Position numbers and translations under genes: made by a program. From NCBI GenBank assembly GCA_025331445.1, contig JAIWNE010000108.1, positions 1 to 64,000 of the forward strand: 64,000 nucleotides of DNA. The letters run 5' to 3'. Shown piece after piece: positions 1 through 12,682 of the stretch. How positions within the stretch are numbered: position 1 is the stretch's first letter; each line of letters opens with the position of its first letter. This DNA is from Blakeslea trispora (lineage: Eukaryota; Mucoromycota; Mucoromycetes; Mucorales; Choanephoraceae). Under the pieces are notes generated by a model. That model searched no databases. It worked only from the letters and a program-made list of their open reading frames with translations, and had not been told where the DNA came from.

Positions 1-3000
1 TAAAAGGGAGTTGATTTGAGCTATTCTTTTTCTGTCTCTGTCGTCATTTGGTAGACAAAGCTAAATGTACATCTTGCTTTGATCATGATCAAACAGGTTA
101 TTCAAAAATGTGATAAACATTATCAATCAAATGACTGTGTTAAAGAAGTTTAATTCCGCCTCAATGACACATCAAGCAACCAATCCCTTTTGAGCTTCCT
201 ACTGCAAATTGAGTTTTGACAAGTGAAAAAGAAAAGCCGTGTATTATTCCAAATAAGACCATTATGCGCCAAAATGGCCTGATAAAATATTACCATAAAT
301 CAAGATAAAGGGATTTCTGTCTTTCTTGCTTTTTCAGTTTTCTTTCTCTGTTTTTAATAAAACTCAATGACAATCTTAATAGAGTACTTATTGTGTTTCA
401 TGTCTGTTCGTCTAGAGCAAAAACAAACAATCTTTCTTGGGCTAGTAATACACTGGAGAAACTGAATGTCTCTGGGCTATGGTGCTGTTACACAGTGCGC
501 TCTAATGGTTCTGGTAAACTTTAGCACGTTTGGAAATAAGAAAATGCATGTTTTATTTTGTTCCTTTAGCTTTTTTTTTTCTTCTCAAGAAATTTCGCCT
601 TTTAAAATAAGGCACCGAAAAAAAGGGGTTAGCAATGGAAAGAGATGTACTACTGCGAACCGAACGTTGTCATATAATAAAGAGGGTCTTTAACGTACAA
701 AAAGTACAGGCGCATATTGGCATATTGATAAATGTTTGAACATGCACGAAATTTATAAGTATGTGAGGCTATATATACGATAAAAATAGATACTATGCGT
801 CGTTAGTCATAATGAGAAACTGATTAATTCAGAACAATTGGTGTTTTATACCAAATCGCTGTTTTCTTTTACTGAATGAGATTGAAATGAATCAGATAAA
901 CATTGTTGAGCAGATTTGTGGAAAATCATACACTGTGTAATTTAGATAAAAATAAAAATAAAAGCAGGAATATGCGTTTTAGAGTATTCCTTTACTTTGT
1001 ACCTTTGATGCTGCCTCTAGATAGATACATAGCAGAAAAACTTTGGCTGTCTTGATATTGCGTTCGCTACGTTTAGGACATAGTAATGGTAGCTATGGTC
1101 TACAAATAAATAAGCTTTTTTTTTCATGTTCTGGGCTTCGTCCTACATAAAAATGACGCGTTGCTGAATTTTCTTTTTTATCTCCGTACCAAATTCAAGC
1201 TTCCTGCATCAATACCGTCTTTTGTTATGCATTTTTAAATATGCCTTCAAACTTTAACGATAAACACAGCATAAAGACAAAATCGCAGTTAGACAACGCT
1301 TGATATATCAAAAGTAGAGTACTCTTCATGTCATCCTTCTTTTTCTACATACAAAAAAGTGTCATATCGACAAGACTAAAGAAGTTGTTTTACATACATA
1401 TGTAAAAGATCAATGTGAAACAGCATTGTGTCATGTGCGTTATCGAGTAGTTATACCCATTTAATCAACTGGACACAAGACATACACATATTAGTCCTTT
1501 TTTTCTTAAGACAGTTTGGGCAAGCTATAAGAGACAAATACAGCAGGTTTGAGTTCGAGCGCTCTTTTAAATCCGCGGATGCTTATATTGGTATCTGAAT
1601 GGAAGGTTCCAAGAAATGCATGATTTGTATATCGTGAGTGTATTCCGAATAAAGAATGCGTAAGCTGATAAAAAAGAGGGATTTTAAGCGTAAGAATGCC
1701 TGAGAGAGAAGAAGAAGGAAAGGACAGTTTATGGATGCTAAAGCACCTTCTATCGTGTGGTCTTAGTAAGCAACGCTCCCGACCTCTTTCTTGTCGCTCC
1801 ATGGGTAGTTTTGTTCACATGCGTTGAAAACGAGTACAAGGTAATATTCATTGTCACAAAGGCGGAAAAAAGAAGAAGGTATTTTACAGGTGAACTGAAT
1901 TTCGTGTCAAACGTTATTACAAAGACCCTGAATTTTATTTCCAAGAAAGAACCAGACCACCGAGGTATTCATTAAAAAAGAAATGAGGCTAGTTTACACA
2001 CACAGATCAATTGTACTTGCAATCAAAACTCAGTTTTCCCTTTCTTTCTTCTTTTTTTTTTTTGCTTTAGCTGTATGAAAAAATTGTTGTCTTCTATTGA
2101 CTTTTGGTTATCGTGTGTAAAAGAGAAAATCAAGTTACTGCAGCTAAACTCGCTGCAAAAAAAACAAAAAACAAAAGAAACTCTCCAATATAAAAAAGGT
2201 CTAATTTTTGTTTTTGGAAATAGTGTAGAAGTCATTCAGAGATAATCAAACTTCTTTAATTCAAATATACATAGTGAAAGGACAGAATGCTACTCTATGA
2301 GCATAAAGAGTTGATATATAAAGAATGATTTTCTTTCGTTTATTGCTCTTGATGTATGTCTTGGATTATGCAATGAGGCTTATCGTTTTCTTGAGGAGCT
2401 GGACTTTTATAACCGTTAGACGTAGAGTCAAACAAGAAAAACCAAATTTCACATTACCTTTGCTAAATCTGTTATAGGCAGAGTTAGCAGACATAAACCA
2501 TTGATCTTTCCTGAATAAAAATAACAGCTTTTATGCAAAAGAGAAAGAAAGAAAAGGATGGATTGTTATGTGTATTTAATTGGCTATTGGTGTTGTTGAT
2601 AAGCTATTTCCACAATTGAGCAACATTGTTGACAGAAACAAAGTCTCTTGACCTGAACTCTATGTCTGACACCTTCATAGTAGGCATCAATTAAACTAAA
2701 TTATACAATGAATTAATGACTTATGCTGCCTGTATTCTTCGTTGAACAGTAGATGCAATTTAAGAGAGTTCTTACGATCAAAAGTCTTTTTTCTTTTTTT
2801 TATAAAACTGAGATGTGCTATCAAAATCCGAACAGAAACGATGAAAGCTCGACTCCAGTAAGATAGCATTCCTTCCTTGTTGATCACAATAAGAATGTTG
2901 CCACTAACAAGGGAACACGTGTTGGTAGCACTTTTGCAGGATGTGCTCGCTTTGGAGGCACTTGACACCAATAAAAGCATACTTGCCGCCCAATCAACGT

Positions 3001-3442
3001 CACAACCAAAGCACAACACTTTTCAGCTCGGTCTTTTTGACTGAGGAAGCTCAAGATTCTTAGGCTCCCCTATTGCTTTGCTACTTGCTGCGAACGAGTC
3101 ACGGACAATTGTGATATAATGTTGGCAACTAAGATTGGCTGTCTCGCTGACAATCCTACTACTTGAGCGTAGTTCCTCACGTTACTTCTCAAGACTGTTG
3201 CCTTTTTTTCTTTTTCCTTGGCCCTGCTCACTAGAAAACCACACGTTTTTCTAGGCAGAGAAAAAAAATAGTAGTGGGAGGTCGATTGACTTTCCTTTAA
3301 ACTCTAGAGCAACAGTCAAAGAAGGCTGTATTTGAAAAAAAAAGACGTACCGGCGGTAATTGAAATAAACTTGTCGCGACAAACAAAGGGAAATAAAAAC
3401 AAAGAAAAAAAAAACCTTTATGTCTATCCTTGCTTCAAAGCA
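1..3442. other. Intergenic, AT-rich, no gene recognised
   Basis: This is the region upstream of SMC6. It holds only short, compositionally poor open frames (none over about 107 codons, none with a recognisable motif) and many homopolymer A/T tracts. I saw no tRNA, rRNA or splice-joined coding signal on either strand. The last few hundred bases before 3443 presumably contain the SMC6 promoter, but no specific element can be named. Confidence 0.5.
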
Positions 3443-6400
3443 ATGCCGACTCCTTTGAAAAGAAAGAATAGCGCCAGCCAGAACCTTGAAGAACTTTCGG
3501 AAGTAAAGTAAAAGTTTCTTCTCTTACAATAACCCTCTAAAATGTCATTATTTGTACTACGGGTAGGGTTCTTCGATTAGGAATCAAAAACAACTCAAGA
3601 AAACAACTTCTTTCAATGACAACTTCGATGACTCGAACAATGGACCGGATCAAAACGGGAAAGAACAGAGTGGCGAGCTTGAGGAAGACGATGAAGGCAG
3701 CGAAAAAAGCGATGGCAACATCGACAATGATGAACCCATGCCTAGAAACACCAATAAACGTTCACTCAACTTGAATGGAATTGATTTCAATAGCATGGTA
3801 AACAACTAACTAGATATATTCCTTTAAACGAAACTTATTCATGTGATGTAGACTGTCAACGAGGCTGGTACAATTGCTCGAGTTGAAATTGTCAACTTTA
3901 TGTGTCACAAATACCTCAAGATTGATTTTGGACCTAAAATCAATTTCGTTGTTGGTTATAATGGTAGTGGTAAAAGTGCCATTCTTACAGCCATCACTCT
4001 TGCTCTCGGTGCAAATGCTAGTTCAACTAACCGTGGTAAAAACCTGAGTTCGTTTATCAAAGAAGGTCAAGAGTAAAGGCAGAAAACAACAGCATGATTC
4101 AATACGGTACTGAAGATATGTTTCTTTTTTTCGTTATAGTGTTGCCAATATCACTATTATCCTTACCAATCGTGGTGAAAATGCCTACAAACCAGATATC
4201 TATCCTGAACATATTGTTGTAGAGCGCAGAATCAACAAAGAAGGCATGTCACCCTACAAGATAAAAAACTCATCCAATCGGATTGTTTCTACAAAGAAAG
4301 AGGAGCTCATTGCTATTCTCGATCACATGAACATTTTGGTGAACAATCCTTTGACAGTATTGACACAGGATATGGCTAGAAAGTTCTTGAGTGACAGTAC
4401 ACCCGAAGACAAATATAAGCTATTCATGCATGGCACCCAATTGACCAGTCTCAAAAATGACTTTGAGACCATCCGTGAAAGTCTTGAGGTTGCAAAGGCC
4501 ATGATGGATCGAAAGAAACAAGCATTGCCTGCTCTCGAATTAAAAGCACAAGAAGCTCAGAGACGATACAAGGAAATTGAACAATCTCAAGAAATTGAAC
4601 AAAGCATTGACAAGTTGAACAATGAACTTGTCTGGTCACAGATCATACAAAAGGAGAAAGAGGCCGATAAACTAAAGCGTGAAACTCATCAAGCTCAGTA
4701 TACATTGAATCAAGTCAAGGAAGCATACGATGTCAAGAAGAAAGAGGTGAGCGTATGTCAGGAAGAGATTGTTCAGGTTCAAGAAGAATGGGATGCATTC
4801 AAAAATCAGCTTGACCCTGATGAAGCAGAGAAAAACGAACTCAATGCTAAGAAAGCAGACATTGAGTTAAAGAACAGAGAGTTTAAGGTAAAGAAAGACA
4901 AGATGGCTCGCAGTAGTTGACATCATCAGACTCACTCTTTTCTATAGGCTGATCTGACTGAAATTAACACATCAATCAAGACTATAAAGGCTAATAAGGC
5001 GGAACTTCAAGGTCTTATTCAAGCAGAAACAGAGAAACTTGCAGCAAGTAGTCAGTTGAAGCGTAGTGAGATTGGAGAAGAAATTCAAAAGCTTAGAGAA
5101 ACAGTTGACCACAAAAGAGGCAAAGAAAAACAATTCAAAATAGAATTCAATGAAATTCAAGACGAGATTAAGCTAGTCAAAGAAGGATATGAAAACCTCA
5201 ATCATCGGTTAGCTGAAATTAGAGGTCAAAGGCATAGACTTGAAGGTCAAATACGAACTTTGGGAGAACAGCGTGGTAATCAACTCAAGGCATATGGTAG
5301 TCGTATACCTGAGGTCATAGCAGCTATTCAAAATGAGACTCGCTGGGAGAAGAGACGACCTATCGGCCCTCTTGGCTCAAAATTGTCTGTGGAAAAGCAA
5401 CAATTCTCTGAAGTGCTTGAAACTATACTGAATAAGTCCCTAAATGCCTTTGTGGTCGAATCTTTTGCTGACAAAAACTTGTTGTTCAGGATCTTTAGCC
5501 GCTTTGATATGAAGCATATTCCTATTATCGTGTCTGATTATGATCTTTTTGATTATTCACAAGGTGAGCCTGATCCTGTCTACCTGACTGTTCTTCGAGC
5601 AATAAAATTTGAAGACGAATGGGTGAAACGCCAACTGATTAACTCAAACAAGATTGAGAAGATCTTGTTGATGGAAGACCGTAAGAAGGCAGATGATATC
5701 ATGCTGGCCAAACCAAGAAACATTGATCTTTGCTTCACAAGTGGTGGTTACAAAGTGGGTGGTAGAGCTGGTATGAGAACCGAAGCGATAGAGAAATACC
5801 GTGGTCCACCTCGGCTGCAGAGCGATCTAGACAACATTATCACCAAGCTTAGAAGAGAGGTTGCCGAGAAAGTAAAGGAATACGAACAAGCTGAAATTCA
5901 ATCTCGGGAAGCCAAAACCAAGCTGATGGACTTGGAAAAGCGAGCCAAGGAATGCAAGCGATCAGAATATGGCTTGGATCGTGAAATTAAGAATCTGGAG
6001 CGCATCATTAGCGAAAAGGAAGATGCTATGAAAGAAGAAGATCCTGTTGATTTGAATTTATACCAAGAAGATATCAAGAATTGTGAACAGAAAATCAAGA
6101 ATTTAGTCCAGCAATTTCAGAATATCAAGAGCCAACAGCTTGCAAATCAGCAAGAACTACCAGAGATTGTTCATCAACTTCAGATAATCAAGACAAATGA
6201 AATGAGAAGAGAGGATGAATCCAATGAGTATCGCTCCAAAATCAGCAAGCTGAACGAAATAAAGACGCAATTGGAGAATGATTTGGAACGCTTGCATTTG
6301 CAACTTCAGAGCATGCGCACACGATATGATTCTAAAAGATCCTCGTATGCCGAATGCGAGAAACTAGTCAACGATTGGATCCAACAGGCTCAAGAGGAAT

Positions 6401-7183
6401 ATCCTGATCGTGTCAGCACAGACCGCTCATCCCACGAAATCGAAAAGGACATTAAGCATCTGGAAGGCATAGCTAAAAACCTTGAAGACCAACGTGGTAT
6501 CTCTACTGAACAACTTCGACGTGAGACAGACGAGATTGTCGGTCAGTGGCATGAAGTGAAGGAAGTTGTCAAAGGAATGGAAAAGCTGTCTCGCTCACTG
6601 AGTAAGATGCTTGCCGAAAGAATGAACAAATGGGAAATGTTTAGAAACTATATCGCTTTATCTGCCAAGCATTATTTTAGTTACTATCTGCATATGCGTG
6701 GCGACGAAGGTACCCTCCGATTCAACCACCAAACAAAATGTCTTGAGCTTCGAGTGTCCACTGGTGATCAGTACAGCAAAGGTTCTCGTCAGAAGGATTC
6801 CAGATCCTTATCTGGTGGTGAAAAATCATTTTCTCAAATTAGTTTGTTACTCTCTTTATGGCAAAGTATTTCATCCCCTATCATCTGGTAAGTTTTTTAT
6901 ATGTTTTTATATGTTGGCCTTGACAGCTAATTGGCCCCTTAAAGTCTTGATGAATTTGATGTCTTTATGGATGCCGTAAATAGAAAACAAACAATGAGTA
7001 TGATCATGAATACTGCTTGTGATAATTCTTCTCAATACATTCTGATCACTCCTCAAGGTATGGGCTTAGTTGATTGGAGTGTCTATTGTGTAGACTGATT
7101 ATCTTTTAACTATAGATGCAAGCAATATGGAGCCAGGGCCTTACGTGACTGTACATAAGATGAAAGATCCTGAGCGTGGATAA
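3443..7183 (+). CDS. SMC6: SMC6, ATPase subunit of the SMC5/6 complex
   Basis: Seven exons: 3443-3507, 3581-3797, 3852-4072, 4140-4887, 4948-6887, 6945-7057, 7116-7183, giving 1123 residues, a normal SMC6 length. After an acidic, low-complexity N-terminus comes an SMC6-type ATPase head with NFMCH and Walker A GYNGSGKSAILT (residues about 129-140). Long coiled coils flank a hinge at roughly residues 534-715. The C-terminal head has signature LSGGEKSFSQI (about 1038-1048) and Walker B CLDEFDVFMDAVNR, which straddles the fifth intron. LSGGEKSF and CLDEFDVFMDAVNR separate SMC6 from SMC5 and other SMCs. The family acts in nuclear chromosome maintenance and recombination repair. Intron 1 has two candidate donors 5 nt apart; only the downstream one (3508) keeps frame. 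The final exon encodes the usual GPYVTVHKM-type tail. Confidence 0.95.
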
Positions 7184-8523
7184 TTGATCAAATATATAAA
7201 AAAAGGGCTTTTGTTTTCTTTGATTTCTTTATCAGTCTATTGCCAATGATAAATGATTGACGCCACTTTGTGTTCACTATGGCTGAGACATAATTGTATG
7301 AAAAATGTGGTTACAAATTCAAGTGCAGAAAAATGAGGAATAATAGCTATGTATGACATTTGAGCATAGTAGCACTTTTTTTGTGTGTGTGTGTGTCATG
7401 AGTCAGATCAATTGCATCCTTTACCATGTTATCCCTTTTACAATAAATAGTATATAACATCCAAGTGAAGAAAGAGGCGTTAGAGAGTTCATGGTCAAGA
7501 CTTTATATTAAATGGCTAGAGATAGCAAAGTTCTGATAAATCAATTTAAGCTTGCAAAAAAAAAAAAAAAAGTCTAGTTTGCTCTCGTAATGGCAGAAAA
7601 AAAAAGGGGGGGGGGAAGGGTGATACTTGTGAGATAATATGAGACATATATAAGCCATAAACCTGAGATATGACAGCCTTATCTACTGATTGCCTGTTTC
7701 ATTGAACAGAATTGATAGCAATTGGCAGGTGTACGGAAGTAGTTTTTTTTTAGGATTACATAGTATTATAATACAAGGTACAAAGGCTTTCTTTGTCATC
7801 CTAAAAAAAGAAAAAGAATAGAAAAAGAAGTTGCTATAACAGCTTTGATAAAAAAGAGCCCCCTTTTTTTTTGTTCCCAGCGAAAAAGTTGTCGATTTAT
7901 CATGTTTTTAAAGCAATTGATATTGTAGCTTATATTTGCCATCTTTGTACCCACAAAAAAAACACATTTTCTTTACAGCCAGCGAATCTCAATGTGCTTG
8001 ATGTATTATTCTTGCTGCAATGATGTACAAGAAAAAGCAGGAATGGATGGTTTGCTTTGAATTGCTCAAGACAATTCTCTTTTTTTTTTGACTATGAATC
8101 TGATCATCAACTCAAGTTGCAACTCAACAAGCTCATTTCTGTAGAGACCAATTCCTTTGAGCTTAGGTGACAACAAAAAATTTGACAATAAACATGCTGA
8201 GCAAAGTTAGGCTCAGATGGTAGATTAATTCTGATCTGACCTATTTGTGCGTATAAAACACATATTCGGAAAAGTAAATGATCCGGTAAATTGGCAGCAG
8301 AACCACAATAGCATCTCTCTCTGTTAGGTCAATATTTGTCACACAAAGGAGTTATGATGTGGCTAATTCTTGTAGTGCGAGCGATTAGTGTAACGCCAAG
8401 AAAGTAAGTTTTTAAAAATAGATTGAAGCTATAAAAGAAAAAGTTGGTTCCTTCAATTTCTTTTTTGCCTTTTTTCTCTTTCATTCTTGCTGTTTTTTTT
8501 TCTTAAATATTTTATACTTTACA
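7184..8523. other. Intergenic spacer
   Basis: Spacer between SMC6 and the TMEM198-like gene. It contains a short GT repeat (about 7382-7396), poly-A and poly-T runs and a G-rich run near 7606-7614. No coding signal or RNA gene was recognised. Confidence 0.5.
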
Positions 8524-9476
8524 ATGATACTCAATAGCAAGAAGAATACGACCACATTTTTGTTCACATTGATTTCACTGCTAGTTACCTTTATGGGCGA
8601 CTTTGTTATGGCAGCTCCTGTGACAAGTGTAGACAGTAATTCAGCTACAGTGACTTGTAAGGTTTCAGGCAAATAAATTAAAATAAATCAAGTTACTTAT
8701 TTACCTTATTTATTTAGTCGCAGGACATACAGTTACTGTGCATGGTATCGTCTTCAGTATTGTCTTGTTTCTCACAGGTGCCTATCTATGTTTCCTTGGA
8801 GGTAAGATCAATTTATGGCGATCTGTTTGTCCATACTAATCTTCGTTTTATAGGTGTGTTCCAAAGTTTTACTATGTTTATCGTCGGCTTTTATATTGGT
8901 GGAAACATTGCTTATATTGTCTTGACCAATGCTAAATCTGACTATGGAAGCAACAATGATACTATTCTACTTGTTGTGAGTATTGTGGCTGGTATACTGG
9001 TGGGTGGGCTACTATGCTGTTGTTTCTTCTTGGCTGTATATCTTTTGGGGGCCCTGCTCGGTTACTTGGTTGCCCTTTGGTTGCTTTCTTGGAGCACTAA
9101 TGGCTTAATCCAATCTAATTGGGGTCGTGCCATCTTGATTATCTGTTTTGTTATTGTCGGTGTTCTCTTGATTGCCTTCTTGGAACGCACCATGTTTGTG
9201 ATTGCTAGTGCCTTCATTGGTTCATTTGCTATCTTTTGTGGTGTTGATGTCTATGTCAAATCAGGATTTTTAGAGATGGTCAACAATCTGTTGCACGCTA
9301 AATCACTTGATCTTGTCACTACCGCTTCGAGTGAATTGCGTGGCATGTTGGGTGGTTGTTTAGGTCTTGCTATTGTTGGTTGTTTGATTCAATGGTGTTG
9401 TATCAGACGAGACTCAGCCACCTATGTTGGCTGGAGAGAACGTCATCCCTATGGTGGTGGATGGACTCGTGTTTAG
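8524..9476 (+). CDS. TM7S3/TM198-like (DUF4203) multi-pass membrane protein
   Basis: Three exons (8524-8656, 8718-8801, 8854-9476) give 279 residues. The start at 8524 supplies a hydrophobic segment ending in VMAAP, consistent with a cleaved signal peptide. Seven or so hydrophobic helices follow. The block HTVTVHGIVFSIVLFLTGAY, followed by CFLGG and GFYIGGNIAY, is the layout of the TMEM198/TM7SF3 domain. The first internal frame would miss the signal peptide and the first helix, so the spliced start is preferred. A short basic C-terminal tail ends in WRERHPYGGGWTRV. The molecular function of fungal members is not established; a membrane role in the secretory pathway or plasma membrane is inferred. 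An AATAAA-like signal lies about 125 bp downstream of the stop. Confidence 0.85.
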
Positions 9477-10898
9477 ATCCCAGTCCGTCTTTTTAATTCT
9501 TTTCACAAAAGGGTGCTAACACTCATAATTTCTTTCTTTTTCTTTAATCTCTCTCTTGTATTATATCTATATGTATATCCAAAGATGTATCTGTTTATTT
9601 CGAATAAAGTGCTCATAAACCAATTTGGCGGACTTGAAGAGTTACACCACATATTTGTCAACTAGCAATAATTTAATGACATTTCATGAGACACAATACG
9701 CACTGAAAAAAAAAAGATGTTTTATGTTATCAGGAAATTAATTGCACAACTGTGAGTCTTGGAGAATAGTTGCTTATCAAGTATATTTGCAATGTTGCGG
9801 CAGGACATTGACAAAGATCTATCAAATAGACAGCGTACTGGCAAAGTATTGTGTGGATACGGTACTAGCACCTCTTCTTGCTTTTGTTTTACTGCTGCTT
9901 TTACCCTTTAATGTTCTAGATTAGGCCGTGTAATGTATTATCGCTTATACTAGTGTAATCATTGTCAGATTGATTATCACATGTTTGATGTCTATATTAC
10001 CTGCGCACTTGTTATAGCCTGTCAACTCTGTTTTTCTTTATTTGCTTATATCGTGTCTCAAACACTCTGTATATTGCAAATTTTTTAAAAAAAAAGAAGA
10101 AGCAAAAGAATTGGAAGAGAAGGAATATGTGGTTTGTATAATTACCAATTATATAGCCTGTTAATTGATATTTGCTGTAGTTCGTCACAAGTCAAACAGG
10201 CTATCTCGATTTAAGCAGAAAATACCTCTAGTATTCTGAATTTGATTCTATTTGTAGTAACTGAACAAAATTATTGACATCTCAAGTGATTTGGATAACG
10301 AATGCCGTGCTTTAGAGCTAGAAGAAATAGCGCCTAAATTGAGTTTTATATTAGTCTTGACACATTTGTAGCACCACGAAATTGATCAAGACATGAATAA
10401 TCTTTAGAATGAGAGCCTTAGCTCATCATCTGAGAGTCAATCAACAAGAAGCTTTGCTGAGAAAGTCTCTATGAAGAACTCTATGTTGGAGGCTACCTTT
10501 GGCTATACATAAAGCATTGAAAGAACATGGTGAAAAGCACAACGTTTCTTTTGCTATTATACATAAGAGTGTGTTAGACAGAAAGAAAAAAGCCTTTTTT
10601 GGCAGTAATTATTCTAGCGATTATTGCAACCTTACTCTTATATGATATCGAATTGAATCGACACTAGAAATTGAGATATCGCTTAGTTTAGTTCTGCCAA
10701 ACAAGAAAGCTACACACTATCGAGGAATCGTTGCTTGATAGTCAATGACCCTAAAGACAACGTAGGAAAGCAGTTGTCATTACATATCACTCACGTTTTC
10801 TTCTTTGACCAATCAACAATTAGAGCTAAATCGAAATAAAATGGCCCAATTTTTTGTTTTTTTTAAGTTACTCTTTCTTTGAGTTTTACTTTCTCAAC
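9477..10898. other. Intergenic spacer
   Basis: AT-rich spacer containing the 3' end of the TMEM198-like gene (AATAAA near 9603). A 60-codon open frame at 9742-9924 has no recognisable motif. No RNA gene or repeat was recognised. Confidence 0.45.
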
Positions 10899-11251
10899 AT
10901 GTACAAGCAAGCATGTCAGCGTTTAGATAGAATAAATCAACATCTGATAAATCCTAAACCTCGCTACACTACAGCAGAAGTTTCTAAACACAACACACCG
11001 AATGATTGCTGGATAATTATTAACAATAAAGTAATTGACGCAACACAATTCCTGTCTGATCATCCAGGTAGATTGTTTTGTCTTACTATTCTTTCTAGCA
11101 TATTGAATAAAAAAAACTTATAGGCGGCGAAAGGTCAATTCTCTTTTATGCTGGAAAAGATGCCTCCAAAGAGTTCAATAGAATACATATGCCAAATGTT
11201 ATCTTTCAGTATGCGCCTAAATCAATTTTAGGAACAATTGAAGTTGACTAA
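10899..11251 (+). CDS. Small cytochrome b5-fold heme-binding protein
   Basis: Two exons (10899-11067, 11124-11251) give 98 residues. The protein is almost only a cytochrome b5 domain: [17 protein letters not shown], then [20 protein letters not shown], then [14 protein letters not shown]. The HPGG motif, split by the intron, supplies the first axial histidine, and H in RIHMP is the likely second. There is no membrane anchor and no fused reductase or desaturase domain, so a soluble electron carrier is the simplest reading. The ATG at 10899 was chosen because the upstream ATG at 10841 runs into a stop and the frame upstream of 10899 has only a TTG. The domain resembles the b5 modules of flavocytochromes and nitrate reductase; the partner is unknown. 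Confidence 0.8.
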
Positions 11252-11738
11252 ACCTTAAAAGCTTGTCGTCAGTCTTTGCATGACTGGTTGCGCTGAAAAT
11301 TTTAGAAATAAATGGCGTGAGTTTGAAAGAAGTACTAGTAATTCATATTTCAGCTTGTATCTGCTAGAGAGATAATACGAGAAAGAACAGCCTCCCCTTT
11401 TTTCTTTTTTTCATCAGCATGAATGACAGCTTGATAATAATTCGCCATACTGTTAACAAAGTTACTTGACTAATTTCACCTTAAGGTTTTCCCCCTACTC
11501 CCCTTTTTATGGATGTCTTGTTTGTAATGAGTTTATCTAGGCATCTTCATACTACCTTTCTCTAGCGAAACTTTAACAGAAGCGTTGATGCTAATATTGA
11601 GCCAAGCCCATACTGGTTACTTACAGAAAAATCTCATGCACCAAAAAGAAAAGCGCAAAATAAATATATAAAATTTTATTGGTGCGCTTGACACGCCATA
11701 TTAACTTTTTCTTGTCTTAATCTTACACACTCTATACC
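11252..11738. other. Intergenic spacer with TVP23 promoter
   Basis: Nearly 490 bp between the b5 gene and TVP23. It contains pyrimidine-rich runs and a TATATAAAA-like stretch near 11665-11674, a possible core promoter element about 65-75 bp before the TVP23 start codon. Nothing else was recognised. Confidence 0.35.
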
Positions 11739-12682
11739 ATGGTAAGCCATCTCTTGACTATTGAACGCCTAAAGAAAGCAAAAGCTAACACCAAAATGGC
11801 AATAGCCGCAAGAAGACCAGCTTAATCTATTGCAACACTCTGCTACTATTTCTGCTGATCAAGATTTGGAATCAGGTTTCACATCTCAGCCAAGCAATAA
11901 CAACAATAGAGCCAACTTGACTGTAGAACAAAACAATAGCCCTGGAATGATTAGAGATTATTTTGAACAATCCAGGTAAAGCAGAAATCAGTCTCGAAGC
12001 TATTCAAAACCATTGATTTTTGGATCTTTTTTTATTTTTATGTATTAGCCATCCTGTGGCAGCATTCTTCTTCTTGGCATTTAGATTAGGCGCATTATTT
12101 ATGTATCTTTTAGGCTCTATTTTCACTGATAACTTTACACTGGTCTTTGTGATCACTATTCTCCTTTTGGCATTCGATTTCTGGACTGTCAAGAACATTT
12201 CGGGTCGTCTTTTAGTAGGTCTTCGCTGGTGGAATGAAATTCAACCTGATGGCTCTAACAAATGGGTTTTCGAAAGTGCCAGTGTAAGCTTACTCCTATT
12301 TCTTGATCTCTTTTAGCTTTGACTAACTGGGAGATGTCTTCTCCCCCTTAATTTCTTTTATATAAAGCCAAGTCGAATCAACAATCCAGCAGACACTCGT
12401 TTATTTTGGTGGACACTTTATGGCACACCTGCCCTTTGGGGCTTGTTTGCTTTCTCTTGCATCATTACGTTAAAGTTCTCTTGGTTGATTATTGTCGGAG
12501 TTGCCCTAGTTTTAAACATGGCTAACGTGTATGGATATACTCAATGTGACAAGGATGCTAAGAAGAGATGGGCCACTGGTATGGCTACACGCTCTGCTTT
12601 GGGATCCTTGGGCAGTGGTGCAACTGGCTTAGTAGGAAAGGCCTTTACGAGTGGTCTAGGCAAAGTGTTTGGGTCAAGATAG
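11739..12682 (+). CDS. TVP23: TVP23 family Golgi membrane protein
   Basis: Four exons (11739-11741, 11806-11975, 12049-12283, 12368-12682) give 240 residues. The first coding exon is only the ATG, followed at once by GTAAGC; the 64-nt intron has a GCTAAC branch site and ends in AATAG. Downstream the protein follows the TVP23/FAM18 pattern: [16 protein letters not shown], then [20 protein letters not shown], then [10 protein letters not shown] and [16 protein letters not shown]. Four hydrophobic helices are visible. TVP23 proteins are late-Golgi vesicle membrane proteins linked to retrograde transport and to YIP-family proteins. The tail is Gly/Ser/Ala-rich. Assignment is firm; the one-codon first exon is inferred from frame and splice signals and is discussed as a finding. 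Confidence 0.92.

Noticed and set aside
466..693. 75-codon plus-strand ORF upstream of SMC6
   Set aside because: Biased, phenylalanine/serine-rich composition, no motif and no splice support; typical chance frame in AT-rich DNA.
2696..3019. 107-codon minus-strand ORF
   Set aside because: No recognisable domain; it contains poly-A-derived lysine runs and lies close to the SMC6 promoter. Kept as unassigned.
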